Shown piece after piece: positions 17,501-25,601 of a stretch of DNA of 64,000 bases (position 1 is its first letter; every line of letters begins with the position of its first letter). The position numbers and the translations under genes were made by a program. Source of the stretch: Limnohabitans sp. Rim47 (lineage in GTDB: Bacteria; Pseudomonadota; Gammaproteobacteria; Burkholderiales; Burkholderiaceae_C). The DNA is taken from positions 108,418 to 172,417 of the forward strand of contig NZ_FBYA01000004.1 in the NCBI RefSeq assembly GCF_001517545.1, written 5' to 3'. The notes beneath the pieces are model-generated. The model had not been told where the DNA came from and did not search any database. It saw only the letters and a list, made by a program, of their open reading frames with translations.

Positions 17501-18567
17501 TTTTTTGGGGTGGTTTTTGTCGTGGTTTTGGCGCCTGGGGTGGCCTTGGTGAATGGTGGTAATAAATCCTGGCTGACCACATCGCTGATTCGGATGTCGC
17601 GTTGAATCACGCCAAAGGCTTTGTAGGCGTTGGCCCCCTTTTGCAGGCCAGCCATGTCGAAGGCACCCAAGCCACGCTGCTCGGTGATGGCCGACACGCT
17701 GGATTCGTTGCGCAGTCGAATGATGTCCAGGTTCATGCTGGTGTTTTGGCCGTCGATGGCGTATTTCACGGCCAGCTTGGCCGCTTCTTCGGGCGACTGC
17801 ATCATCCATTTGGCGCTGTCTTGGTAGGCGTGCAGAAAACGTTTGAGCACGTCTTTTTTCTGTTGGTAGGTGTCTTCACGCACCACAAAAAAGTCACTGG
17901 AAATATTGAGGTGGTTTTTGATTTCCATCACATTCACACCGCCCAGGCCTTTTTGGCGGCCCACCAAAAGGCCGGTGTCGGTGGCGGCTGTTGCGTCTAC
18001 TTGGCCTTGCATCAGCGGGGCGAAGTTGAGCAAGCCGGTCACGACCACAGTCACGTCGGCTTCAGTCAGGCCCGCTTGGTTTAAAAGCACTTGCAGGTTT
18101 TGACGGGTGCCGCTGGACAAGCTGTAAACGCCAATGCGTTTGCCCTTGAGGTCGGCAGGTTTGAGGATGTTTTGTGATTTGAGCGACACCACGTTAAACA
18201 CGTTTTGCGGATAGATGTCGTAGATGGCGCGCAGCTTGGCACCTTTGTCCAAGGCGGTGAAAAACGAGCCGGGGTCGGTGAAGGCGACATCGGCTTGGCC
18301 ACTGAGAATGTTGCGCAGCGCATCGCCACCCCCTGCACCCGGCACGTAGCCGAGCTCAATGCCTCGGGCTTTGAAAAACCCCTTGTCTTCTTCGACCAGC
18401 AAGTTGGTGATTTCGGTGATGGGCTTGCTCCAGCCGGCCACGACCACTTTGTCAAGCTGAAGTGCAGTTTGTGCCCAGCTCACGGCCGGTGCCGCGAGCG
18501 CCATGGCGCAGCTGATGGCGAGGTGAGAGATTTTGCGCGTCCAAGGGTTTGAGGTGAGGCGAGTCAT
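17497..18567 (-). CDS. thiY: Thiamine-precursor ABC transporter substrate-binding protein (NMT1/THI5 family)
   Basis: This 356-residue exported protein has an N-terminal signal peptide (positive TRLTSNPWTRK, then a hydrophobic run ending AVSWAQ). It carries the NMT1 periplasmic domain: DKVVVAGWSKPITEITNLLV, LGYVPGAGGGDALRNIL and QADVAFTDPGSFFTAL. ThiY-type proteins deliver pyrimidine precursors of thiamine (HMP or formyl-aminomethyl-pyrimidine) to ThiX/ThiZ. The start shares a base with the thiX stop (TAATG) and the end overlaps the SDR start. The C-terminus has an unusual Thr/Lys-rich tail (TTTKTTPKK). TPP-riboswitch control upstream supports the role. Confidence 0.82.
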   Translation of the reverse strand: MTRLTSNPWTRKISHLAISCAMALAAPAVSWAQTALQLDKVVVAGWSKPITEITNLLVEEDKGFFKARGIELGYVPGAGGGDALRNILSGQADVAFTDPGSFFTALDKGAKLRAIYDIYPQNVFNVVSLKSQNILKPADLKGKRIGVYSLSSGTRQNLQVLLNQAGLTEADVTVVVTGLLNFAPLMQGQVDATAATDTGLLVGRQKGLGGVNVMEIKNHLNISSDFFVVREDTYQQKKDVLKRFLHAYQDSAKWMMQSPEEAAKLAVKYAIDGQNTSMNLDIIRLRNESSVSAITEQRGLGAFDMAGLQKGANAYKAFGVIQRDIRISDVVSQDLLPPFTKATPGAKTTTKTTPKK

Positions 18568-19334
18568 TAAGGCGTCCTGGTTGAAAAATCGGAAGAAGGG
18601 TTGAGCAAATAGCGCTCTAAGCCTTCGCAAGCTTTGTAAAACGCGAGCCCGCACACGGTGATCACCGTGAGCACAGCAAACATCAGTGGGGTGTCCATAG
18701 AACCCTGTGCTGCAATGATCAATGCTCCCAAGCCCCGGCTGGCGCCAATGAACTCGCCTACCACCGCGCCCACCCAGGCCAGCACCACCGCCACGCGCAC
18801 ACCCGCCATGATGTTGGGCAAACCGGCCGGCAGCTTCAAGCGCCACAAGGTTTGCCAAGGGCTGGCGCGCAGCATGCGAAACAATTCCAGCTTGTTCGGA
18901 TCGACCTGTTGCACGCAGGTCGCGGTGTTTTCGAGCAAAGGGAAAAAGCAGATCAAGGCGGTCATCACCACCGTGGGCAAGGTGCCAAAACCAAACCACA
19001 CAATGAACAGTGGGGCCAGTGCCAGCTTGGGCACCACTTGGCTGATCACCACATAAGGCATGAGCACGCCACGCAGCCTTGCTGATTCGCCCAGCGCCAC
19101 GCCACCGGCAAAGCCCATGCTGGCCCCGAGCAGCAAGCCCAGTACCACCTCGGTCAGCGTGTGTGCGATGTGCGGCCACAGGTAGCCGCTGCTGAGCCCT
19201 TGCCAAAGCGACTGCGCCACCACCGACGGTGCAGGCAGCACCAAAGGCGAGGTGTGGCCCACACGCACGGCCACTTCCCAGGTGGCCAAGCAGGCCAAGC
19301 CCAAAAGTGTGGCAAAGAGGGCATCGCGTTTCAT
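18567..19334 (-). CDS. thiX: Thiamine-precursor ABC transporter permease
   Basis: The 255-residue BPD-type permease has about six membrane helices. The conserved EAA loop is ELFRMLRASPWQTLWRLKLP followed by AGLPNIMAGV, the contact for the ATPase. ATG 19334 overlaps the thiZ stop (ATGA), so an upstream extension to 19547 is rejected. It forms the inner-membrane channel of the importer with ThiZ and ThiY. Confidence 0.85.
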   Translation of the reverse strand: MKRDALFATLLGLACLATWEVAVRVGHTSPLVLPAPSVVAQSLWQGLSSGYLWPHIAHTLTEVVLGLLLGASMGFAGGVALGESARLRGVLMPYVVISQVVPKLALAPLFIVWFGFGTLPTVVMTALICFFPLLENTATCVQQVDPNKLELFRMLRASPWQTLWRLKLPAGLPNIMAGVRVAVVLAWVGAVVGEFIGASRGLGALIIAAQGSMDTPLMFAVLTVITVCGLAFYKACEGLERYLLNPSSDFSTRTP

Positions 19335-20086
19335 GACAGCGTGGTGTCCATGGCGTGTCGCAGCTGTTCGCACAGTGCGTTGAAAGCGGGGGTGTAGCGC
19401 ATGGCCGTTTGGCGTGGACGCGGCAAATCGATGTGCAAGTGCGCATGGATGCGCCCTGCATGCATGAGGCTGACTTGGTCGGCCAGATACACGGCCTCGG
19501 CCATGTCGTGTGTGACAAACAACACGGCGGTGCCGTGCTGATGGCACAGCGCCAAAAAGTCGCGCTGCAGTTCATCGCGGGTGATGGCGTCGAGCGCGGC
19601 AAACGGCTCGTCCATGAACAACACGGCCGGGCGAGTGATCAAAGCCCTGGCAATCGCCACGCGGCTTTGCTGTCCGCCCGAAAGTTGCTGGGGTTTGTTG
19701 TCCCGCAGGGCGGCCAGGCCCATTTGCGCCAGCAGTTGTTCGCCATAAGCCCGCTGATCGGCGGTGACAAGGCCGTGCAAGCTGTGCGGCAAAAGCACGT
19801 TGTCCAAGACATTGAGCCAATTGAGCAGGTTGGGAGACTGGAACACAAAGCCCATCTCCGAGGTGGGTTGCTGCACCGTGCAGCCCTTGAGCTGAACCTG
19901 CCCTTGCTGGGGCGTGAGCAAGCCAGCCGCGAGTTTGAGCACCGTGGTTTTGCCGCAGCCGCTGCGACCAATCAGGCAATGGATTTCGCCAGGTGCGAGT
20001 TGCAGGCCAACGTCACGCACCACCTCGCCCCGATCAGGGTAGGCAAAGTGCAGTGCGTCGAGTTGCAAAAAGGGCATGGCCAACAT
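19331..20086 (-). CDS. thiZ: Thiamine-precursor ABC transporter ATP-binding protein
   Basis: The start at ATG 20086 is chosen because a GAGG Shine-Dalgarno sequence lies eight bases upstream. A TTG at 20092 is less likely. The 251-residue ABC ATPase has Walker A GRSGCGKTT, Q-loop FVFQSPNLLNW, signature LSGGQQSRVAIARAL and Walker B VLFMDEPFAALD. The Q-loop sequence is typical of the nitrate/taurine/thiamine-precursor subgroup. It energises uptake by ThiX/ThiY and begins 10 bases after the luxC-like stop. Confidence 0.88.
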   Translation of the reverse strand: MLAMPFLQLDALHFAYPDRGEVVRDVGLQLAPGEIHCLIGRSGCGKTTVLKLAAGLLTPQQGQVQLKGCTVQQPTSEMGFVFQSPNLLNWLNVLDNVLLPHSLHGLVTADQRAYGEQLLAQMGLAALRDNKPQQLSGGQQSRVAIARALITRPAVLFMDEPFAALDAITRDELQRDFLALCHQHGTAVLFVTHDMAEAVYLADQVSLMHAGRIHAHLHIDLPRPRQTAMRYTPAFNALCEQLRHAMDTTLS

Positions 20087-20096
20087 GTTCAATGCC

Positions 20097-21560
20097 TCAA
20101 ACCTCGTAGGGTGTGAAGCGCTCGGCCGCCAGTTCGGAGGAGGCTTCTATGTCCACCATGCGCACCAGATCGAGCAGGCTGAAGCGGCCATCGTGGTGCC
20201 AGCCCGCTTGCGGCGCAGTCATGGCGCCTAAAGCACACAGGCGTGTCACCCCGGCTTGGCCCAAGCATTCGCCCAAATGCAGCAGTTCTTCAGGCGCTAC
20301 AGCCAGACCCACGGTTTGCAGAAAATCGCGCTGTGCTGCGATCAAGGGCATGACATCGTCCAGGGTGTCCACCGCCACCACCAGGACATGGCGGTTCAGT
20401 GGGCCCGCCGTGAGCGGCAATGGGCGGTTGCTGAACACCACTCTGCTGGCGTGTTGACCTGCGCCGCTGCCCAATACGGTGTGGGTGGCGTCGTTCATTG
20501 CGGTGAGTTCATGTGCCTCACACCAAGCGCCGGCTTGGGCGGCTTCTTCAAGCGAAAGCATGCGGCGTGGCAGCTTGTGCTGCAAGCCGGACAGTTCGTG
20601 TGCCAGGTGCTGTGCAAAGTCTTTGGGAGTAACGGGTGCGCCGCGTTGGACGTAAAACACATGGGGTGAATAGCAGCCTTGTTGGTCGTAGCGCACCACA
20701 TCCAGCGCAGCCTGACGTGCCACGCCAGGCCCTTTGAGCACCGACAGTGCTGCGGCCGACACCATGCCAAAGCTCAGTTTGTGGCCATGTGGCAAAAAGC
20801 GTGCAGTGACCGGCACTTGGGCCTGCATGGCCTGCAAGGCCGCGTTGCCACCGTAGGCCAGCACCACGTCGGCCAATGCGAAGGCGGTGTGCTCGTGCGA
20901 AGCCCCGCTGGGCCACCACACCACGGCAAAGCAATCGGCCCAACGCGGTTCGACCTCTGCCAGCAAGCGAGCGAACAGGGTGGCAAACACCGGCTCGGCA
21001 CTGGAGACCTTGCCAATGGCGCCTGCCTTGACCAAGAGGCCCGAGACAAAACTCCACATCGGCAGGGCGGGCACATTGCCTGCCCACACATGCACCAAAA
21101 GCTCTGGCCCAAAGGCCCGAGCCCAACCGCCGGCTGTGCGGGGTTGAAACTCGTCCAGCACCTTGGGGTTGGCGAAGTCTTCGGCCACAAAACGTTGCAA
21201 CTGCAAACCCCGGAAAGTTTGCAGATAAGCGTTCAAGTTCAAGCGCAGCATCTCGGCGTCAAAGCCAGTGGCCTGGGGCAGCAGGCGATCGAGCTGTTGT
21301 CGGTAGGGGTCTTGGCTGTCAAGCAGACGTGCGGTGGCTTTGTCCAGCACGCGCACGATGTCCGAGACGGTCATGGTTTTCAAATGCAGGCGGCTGGCTT
21401 GCTGCACACGCTGCGCCAGTGCGGTGATTTGTCCGGGGCTAAGTTGCGGCAACCAGGCCCACAAGGGGGCCTGGGGGGTGCCCAGGCTGAGGCGATGCCA
21501 TGTGACATCGGCCTCGTCGAGTCCCGGTAAATAACCTGCTTTGAACACCGGGGCGTTCAT
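20097..21560 (-). CDS. LuxC-like acyl-protein/acyl-CoA reductase
   Basis: This 487-residue aldehyde-dehydrogenase-superfamily protein resembles LuxC, the reductase of the luminescence fatty-acid-reductase complex. HVWAGNVPALPMW (157-169) is the conserved nucleotide-binding region. YDQQGCYSPHVFYVQ (291-305) contains Cys296, at the position of the acyl-accepting cysteine of LuxC. It would reduce an enzyme-bound acyl group with NADPH to an aldehyde. The start overlaps the LuxE-like gene (ATGA). No luxA, luxB or luxD is present. The operon is led by a TPP riboswitch, so the substrate is probably thiamine-related. The physiological reaction is unproven. Confidence 0.75.
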   Translation of the reverse strand: MNAPVFKAGYLPGLDEADVTWHRLSLGTPQAPLWAWLPQLSPGQITALAQRVQQASRLHLKTMTVSDIVRVLDKATARLLDSQDPYRQQLDRLLPQATGFDAEMLRLNLNAYLQTFRGLQLQRFVAEDFANPKVLDEFQPRTAGGWARAFGPELLVHVWAGNVPALPMWSFVSGLLVKAGAIGKVSSAEPVFATLFARLLAEVEPRWADCFAVVWWPSGASHEHTAFALADVVLAYGGNAALQAMQAQVPVTARFLPHGHKLSFGMVSAAALSVLKGPGVARQAALDVVRYDQQGCYSPHVFYVQRGAPVTPKDFAQHLAHELSGLQHKLPRRMLSLEEAAQAGAWCEAHELTAMNDATHTVLGSGAGQHASRVVFSNRPLPLTAGPLNRHVLVVAVDTLDDVMPLIAAQRDFLQTVGLAVAPEELLHLGECLGQAGVTRLCALGAMTAPQAGWHHDGRFSLLDLVRMVDIEASSELAAERFTPYEV

Positions 21561-22630
21561 GCTGTTGCCGCTCTTAAAAATTGGTCAACCGCCATCGAGC
21601 AGCCTTTGGCTTGTGCGCCTTGGGCACGGCCCAGCAAGACAAACCCATCGACGCTGGCTTGCCCCACGTCTTCTGTCAGGATGGTGACCACTGAATTGAA
21701 GTTGGCCAAATCGGTGTGGGCCAAGATGCCGCGTTCGCCAGAGGGGACATCTTGCCCCGTCAGCGGGTCGACCAAGCGCGAACGAATCCAGTGCGAGCCA
21801 CGTTTAACAGCGGGCAAGCTGTGGTTGCCCGCGTCGTAAAACTGGGTGCTCAATTCGGTCATGCCGTACATGTTGATGCACTGCTCACGGCGCACGCCAA
21901 AGGTGGTGCTGAGTTGGTCGTAAAAAGACGCCATGGGCACTTCGCGCGATTGGCCTTTGAAGCCACCGGTGTCGAGCAAGCGGCTGTCTTGGGGCAAGCC
22001 AAATGTTGTGCCTCGCTCTTGCAAAGCGTCCATCAAATGCACAAAGCTGTAGCTGGCGCCCAGCAGTGCAAAGGGTTGACCCGAGTCGTGAGCCTGTTGC
22101 AGTGCCTCGCACAAGGCATCGGTGCGCAGGCCGTTGGCGTCCAGGTAATACGCGCTGTCGGGCGTGCCAAAGTGCTTGATCGCCAGCGCCAGGTAGTGTG
22201 CCAGCGAGGAGTTGGGCATCAGGTCTTCGGTCGGAAACAAGATGCCCATGCGCAGCTTGGCATCGCCTTGCATGAAGTGCCGTGAAAAGTTGTGCAGCAT
22301 GGAGGCGTCGTACACCGCCACAGTGGGGTGAAAGTGGCGGCCCTTCACATCGCCACGCGTGGTGCCGCTGGTCATGAAGGTGCGTGCACAGGTGTCGGGC
22401 GGCACACAGCTCAGCGTCAAATCTTTGAATGCGTTGATGGGCACAGCCGGAATGTCTTGCCAGCGTTTGACCACCCGCGGGGTTTTGCCACGCCCTTGGC
22501 AAAACTTCTGGAACGGGCGGTTGTGTTCAAACTGGTGGGCAAACAATTTCAATGCGAGCGCATTGAAGTCGTCGTCGCTCACCGTTGGCTGTGCAATGAA
22601 TGCCAGCAATTCTGAGATCAGGGCGTTCAT
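21557..22630 (-). CDS. LuxE-like acyl-protein synthetase
   Basis: This 357-residue adenylate-forming enzyme is of the LuxE family. IPAVPINAFKDLTL (60-73) is family-typical, FMTSGTTRGDVKG (85-97) is the ATP-binding P-loop, and INMYGMTELSTQFYD is the adenylation motif. Cys344 in KGCSMAV, 14 residues from the C-terminus, sits where luminescence LuxE carries the acyl group before passing it to LuxC. The enzyme would activate a carboxylic acid as acyl-AMP and then as a thioester. It lies 34 bases after the CytX-like permease and overlaps the LuxC-like gene, so the pair is co-translated. The acid substrate is unknown. Confidence 0.75.
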   Translation of the reverse strand: MNALISELLAFIAQPTVSDDDFNALALKLFAHQFEHNRPFQKFCQGRGKTPRVVKRWQDIPAVPINAFKDLTLSCVPPDTCARTFMTSGTTRGDVKGRHFHPTVAVYDASMLHNFSRHFMQGDAKLRMGILFPTEDLMPNSSLAHYLALAIKHFGTPDSAYYLDANGLRTDALCEALQQAHDSGQPFALLGASYSFVHLMDALQERGTTFGLPQDSRLLDTGGFKGQSREVPMASFYDQLSTTFGVRREQCINMYGMTELSTQFYDAGNHSLPAVKRGSHWIRSRLVDPLTGQDVPSGERGILAHTDLANFNSVVTILTEDVGQASVDGFVLLGRAQGAQAKGCSMAVDQFLRAATA

Positions 22631-22664
22631 ATCAGAGCCTTGTGGGCATGGCGTTGAATGAAAG

Positions 22665-23924
22665 TCACTGTGCTTGGCCGCGTGTCAAGCGAGCGAGGAG
22701 GAAGGTGAGCAAGAGGGTGGGCAAGGCAGAGCCGTATTGCGGTGCCCAAGCGGCTGCGGCGTGAAACACCCCAATGCCCAGCAGCCACAGCGCAGCAGCC
22801 ACGATGTTGACTTTGGGCGTGAGTGCAGTGTTTGGAGAGGCTGTGATGCTTGACCCGCGGCCTAAAATCACGCCATAAAGCGGTACAAATACCGAGCTGA
22901 GCATCAGCAAAAAAGGCTCTAGGCTGTGCATCGGCAAAATCAGGGCCAGTGTCGTGCACAGCAGGGCGAGGGACAGACCCCAGCGTCGAATGGACCAGGC
23001 AGGCTTGAGGCTGTTGGCCGATACTGCACCCGAATACACATCGCCGTAGGCGTTGTCGAGCTCATCAAGCAATATCAATCCCAGTGCCAGTAAGCCGCCT
23101 TGTGCGAACAACATGGCCGTTACCAAATCCGCGCCGGGTTCTGAAACGCTCGCAACCAAAAAGCCCAAGGCGTAACACCAGGCATTGGCCAATGCGTAGC
23201 CTGTCCATGTGCCAGCCAAAGTGCTGCGGCCGCTTCGGCCGTGGCGCGCAAAATCGGCCACCAGCGGTAACCAGGACACGGGCATGGCCATGACCAAGTC
23301 GATGGCCGATAGCAAGCTCATGGTTCCGTTGCCGGGGCGGGCCATAAAAGCAGCCATGCCCTGCGCACTGACCACCCCAAAAAAGTGCCAACTGAGCCAG
23401 AGCAGCGAACCGATGACCAAGGGCAAACCGATTCGACTGACGAATTTTCTGACCAAGGTCAGCATCGATCCGGTCATGAGCAGAACCAGAATGCTGCCCC
23501 ACAGCAAGGTGGGCCAAACGGTGTTGATTTTCAGGTCCAGGGCGCGCTCGCCAATGGCGGTACTACCGTCGCGCATGACCACCAGCTCAAAGGTGGTCCA
23601 GCCGACCAATTGCAGGATGTTGAGCAGCACGGGCAGACGGGCAAACGAGCTGCCGTAAACGCGGTGCATCAGGCCCGCGCTGGACAACCCGGTGTCGCAG
23701 CCCAGTTTGGCCGTTGATGCCAACAGACCCGAGCCCACGATGGAGCCGATCAGGATGGCAATGAGCGCATCGCGCGTGCCCATGGCGGGCACCAAGTAGG
23801 CGCCAACCTGCATGACCAGCAGGCCAACTCCGAGGCTGAACCACAGTGAGGCGTGCGTAAAACCTGTGAAAAGACGTTCGTCTTCGCCCACAGGTGCGAG
23901 AGGTGCGTTGTTTGTGTATGCCAT
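22665..23924 (-). CDS. CytX-like NCS1 permease, probable hydroxymethylpyrimidine transporter
   Basis: The 419-residue protein has about twelve membrane helices and belongs to the cytosine/purine permease (NCS1) family. FTGFTHASLWFSLGVGLLVM and LSAIDLVMAMPVSWLPLVADF are characteristic, the latter close to the substrate-binding helix. The start at ATG 23924 is preferred over a TTG at 23966. The gene is the first after a TPP riboswitch, and TPP-controlled NCS1 permeases (CytX) are predicted to import the thiamine pyrimidine. It heads the seven-gene operon. No good Shine-Dalgarno sequence is visible before the start, which may reflect riboswitch control of translation. Confidence 0.75.
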   Translation of the reverse strand: MAYTNNAPLAPVGEDERLFTGFTHASLWFSLGVGLLVMQVGAYLVPAMGTRDALIAILIGSIVGSGLLASTAKLGCDTGLSSAGLMHRVYGSSFARLPVLLNILQLVGWTTFELVVMRDGSTAIGERALDLKINTVWPTLLWGSILVLLMTGSMLTLVRKFVSRIGLPLVIGSLLWLSWHFFGVVSAQGMAAFMARPGNGTMSLLSAIDLVMAMPVSWLPLVADFARHGRSGRSTLAGTWTGYALANAWCYALGFLVASVSEPGADLVTAMLFAQGGLLALGLILLDELDNAYGDVYSGAVSANSLKPAWSIRRWGLSLALLCTTLALILPMHSLEPFLLMLSSVFVPLYGVILGRGSSITASPNTALTPKVNIVAAALWLLGIGVFHAAAAWAPQYGSALPTLLLTFLLARLTRGQAQ

Positions 23925-23977
23925 TGCTTTTATCAAGTAAATGGCAGTTCGGCGAGGCCTGTGCAACCGCCATCAAT

Positions 23978-24076
23978 GGGGTTGCCCTGTGTAGGCCAGC
24001 TTCCCTGCGCGAGGATTACCTCAATCAGGTTCAAAGGGACTTTCTCAGTCGAAGACCTCACGGCCCCCAACACCCC
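23978..24076 (-). promoter_or_regulatory. TPP riboswitch (THI element)
   Basis: Read on the - strand, the conserved THI blocks appear in order: GGGGTG (P1, from 24076), CTGAGA at 24048-24043, CCTTTGAACCTGAT at 24037-24024, GCGCAGGGA at 24010-24002, and a closing CAACCCC ending at 23978 that pairs with P1. It lies 53 bases before the CytX-like start. No U-tract terminator follows, so translational control of the first gene is more likely than attenuation. High TPP should switch off the whole CytX-LuxE-LuxC-ThiZXY-SDR operon. Confidence 0.93.
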
Positions 24077-24114
24077 TAGCGAATGCGCCGCAGTTTTGCG
24101 GCGCGGTGTGAATT

Positions 24115-25152
24115 CTATGCGATGCCCAGCCGCTGGTGCAGTACGGTGGATGTTGTCGTGTATTGCAGCAGTGTCTTTTCGGCAGGCCGAAGCAGAGCGA
24201 CGGCACCAAATGCGGCCAGCGTGGCTTCGTGAAAGCCGCAGAGGATGAGCTTCTTTTTGCCGGGGTAGGTGTTGATGTCACCGACCGCAAAAATGCCCGT
24301 TTCGGACGTGCCAAAGTTCTCGGTGTTGACCACCAGTTGCTTGCGCTCCATGGCCAGGCCCCATTGCGCCACTGGCCCCAACTTGGGCGACAGGCCCAAA
24401 CAGGTTTGCAGCACATCGAGGCTGAGCCACTCGGTGTCGCCTTGTGGGTTGAGCAGCTCGAGGGCTTGGAGGCGACCACTTTCGTTGCGCAAGCCCGTGG
24501 GCTGGCCGGCCACAAAGCGCATGCGGCCTTGGGCACAGGCTTGGCGCATCTGCGCAATCAGATCGGGGGCGGCGCTGAATTGGTCGCGCCGGTGCAACAG
24601 CGTGACGCTGGCTGCCGCGTGTGGGCCTTCGCAGGCGCTCAAGCAGGTTTGCAAAGCCGCATCACCTTCACCGGCCACCACCAGATGCTGGCCGGCCCAG
24701 CGCTCGGGGGCGGGGTGTTCGGCAAAGACTTGGGTGCCTTCAAAGGCGCTCAGGCCATCGAGCAGCATGCGGCGCGGCACAAATGCACCGACGCCTGCGG
24801 CGATGAACAAGGTGTTGGTGTGGAATGTGCAGCCCGAGCCGGTGCTGACTTTCAGGCGCTGATCGGGCAGGCGTTCGATGCTGTCAACTTGTTGGCCCAA
24901 GTGCAGCGTGGGTTTGAAGGGCGCAATTTGCTGTTGCAAGCGTTCGACCAACTCGCGGCCGGTACAAAAGGGGATGCCCGGTATGTCGTAAATGGGTTTG
25001 CCCGCATACAGCTCAGCGCATTGGCCACCCACATGAGGCAGGGCGTCCACCACATGGCAGTGGATGCCTTGCAGGCCGAGCTGGAAGACCTGAAACAGGC
25101 CCACGGGGCCTGCGCCAATGACCAACGCTTCGGTGTCGATGGGGGCGGTCAT
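24115..25152 (-). CDS. Ferredoxin/flavodoxin-NADP reductase, thioredoxin-reductase-like
   Basis: The start at ATG 25152 gives a 345-residue protein. FAD binding is by VIGAGPVGLFQVFQLG (residues 11-26). HVGGQCAELYAGKPIYDIPG is the hallmark of type-2 ferredoxin-NADP reductases, which lack the redox CxxC of thioredoxin reductase. The C-terminal AVGDINTYPGKKKLILCGF closes the FAD site. The NADPH loop is unusual (VVAGEGDAALQTC instead of GGGDSA). It follows fdxA by 56 bases and the cys genes upstream, so it may pass electrons from NADPH through ferredoxin to CysI. Confidence 0.85.
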   Translation of the reverse strand: MTAPIDTEALVIGAGPVGLFQVFQLGLQGIHCHVVDALPHVGGQCAELYAGKPIYDIPGIPFCTGRELVERLQQQIAPFKPTLHLGQQVDSIERLPDQRLKVSTGSGCTFHTNTLFIAAGVGAFVPRRMLLDGLSAFEGTQVFAEHPAPERWAGQHLVVAGEGDAALQTCLSACEGPHAAASVTLLHRRDQFSAAPDLIAQMRQACAQGRMRFVAGQPTGLRNESGRLQALELLNPQGDTEWLSLDVLQTCLGLSPKLGPVAQWGLAMERKQLVVNTENFGTSETGIFAVGDINTYPGKKKLILCGFHEATLAAFGAVALLRPAEKTLLQYTTTSTVLHQRLGIA

Positions 25153-25208
25153 GGGGCAAGGTTCACAAAAAAGCCAGACAAAAGACCAAGTGGCTTGGCC
25201 TTTGGGGA

Positions 25209-25538
25209 TTAGCGAATCAGTTGTGAGAGTTTGCCGGTCTTGTCTTTCCAAGCATCGGCTTCGGCCATGGGGGCCTTGCGCTTGGTGATGCTTTTCCAGC
25301 CGGGCAACAAAGCCAATTCGGCGTTCAACTTGGTCATGTGCTGCTGGTCGGCGGGCAGGTCTTCTTCGGCATAAATGGCGTTGACCGGGCACTCGGGGAT
25401 GCACACGGCGCAGTCGATGCACTCATCGGGATCGATGGTCAAAAAGTTAGGGCCTTCGCGGAAGCAGTCCACAGGGCAAACGTCCACACAGTCGGTGTAT
25501 TTGCACTGGATACAGGATTCGGAAACAACGTGGGTCAT
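25209..25538 (-). CDS. fdxA: Ferredoxin, 7Fe type
   Basis: The 109-residue ferredoxin starts THVVSESCIQCKYTDCVDVC, with the 3Fe-4S type arrangement, followed by CIDCAVCIPECP for the 4Fe-4S cluster and the long C-terminal tail typical of FdxA proteins. It is a small cytoplasmic electron carrier. It stands between cysN and the reductase, suggesting it carries electrons for sulfite reduction. This link is inference. Confidence 0.93.
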   Translation of the reverse strand: MTHVVSESCIQCKYTDCVDVCPVDCFREGPNFLTIDPDECIDCAVCIPECPVNAIYAEEDLPADQQHMTKLNAELALLPGWKSITKRKAPMAEADAWKDKTGKLSQLIR

Positions 25539-25559
25539 GATGGACTCGAAAAATGAGAC

Positions 25560-25579
25560 CGCGCCTTCGGGCGGGCGCG
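25560..25579 (-). terminator. Weak hairpin between cysN and fdxA
   Basis: CGCGCC/GGCGCG stem with an 8-base loop. On the - strand a T-run follows after a few bases (CATTTTTC). It may attenuate transcription from the cys genes into fdxA. Confidence 0.35.
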
Positions 25580-25601
25580 AAAACGTGGATTTTAATGGAG
25601 A

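Noticed and set aside
15861..17582. 573-codon open frame on - across thiD and the SDR
   Set aside because: It is antisense to thiD and out of frame with the SDR. The composition (Arg/His/Gln-rich) is that of a GC-rich shadow and no family motif is present.
20097..22630. Bioluminescence (lux) operon
   Set aside because: Only LuxC- and LuxE-like genes are present. luxA, luxB and luxD are missing, and a TPP riboswitch with thiamine transporters gives a better context.
24085..24104. Hairpin GCGCCGCA/TGCGGCGC as a rho-independent terminator after the reductase gene
   Set aside because: The stem is good but no T-run follows on the - strand (ATTCGCTAGG), so termination is not supported.
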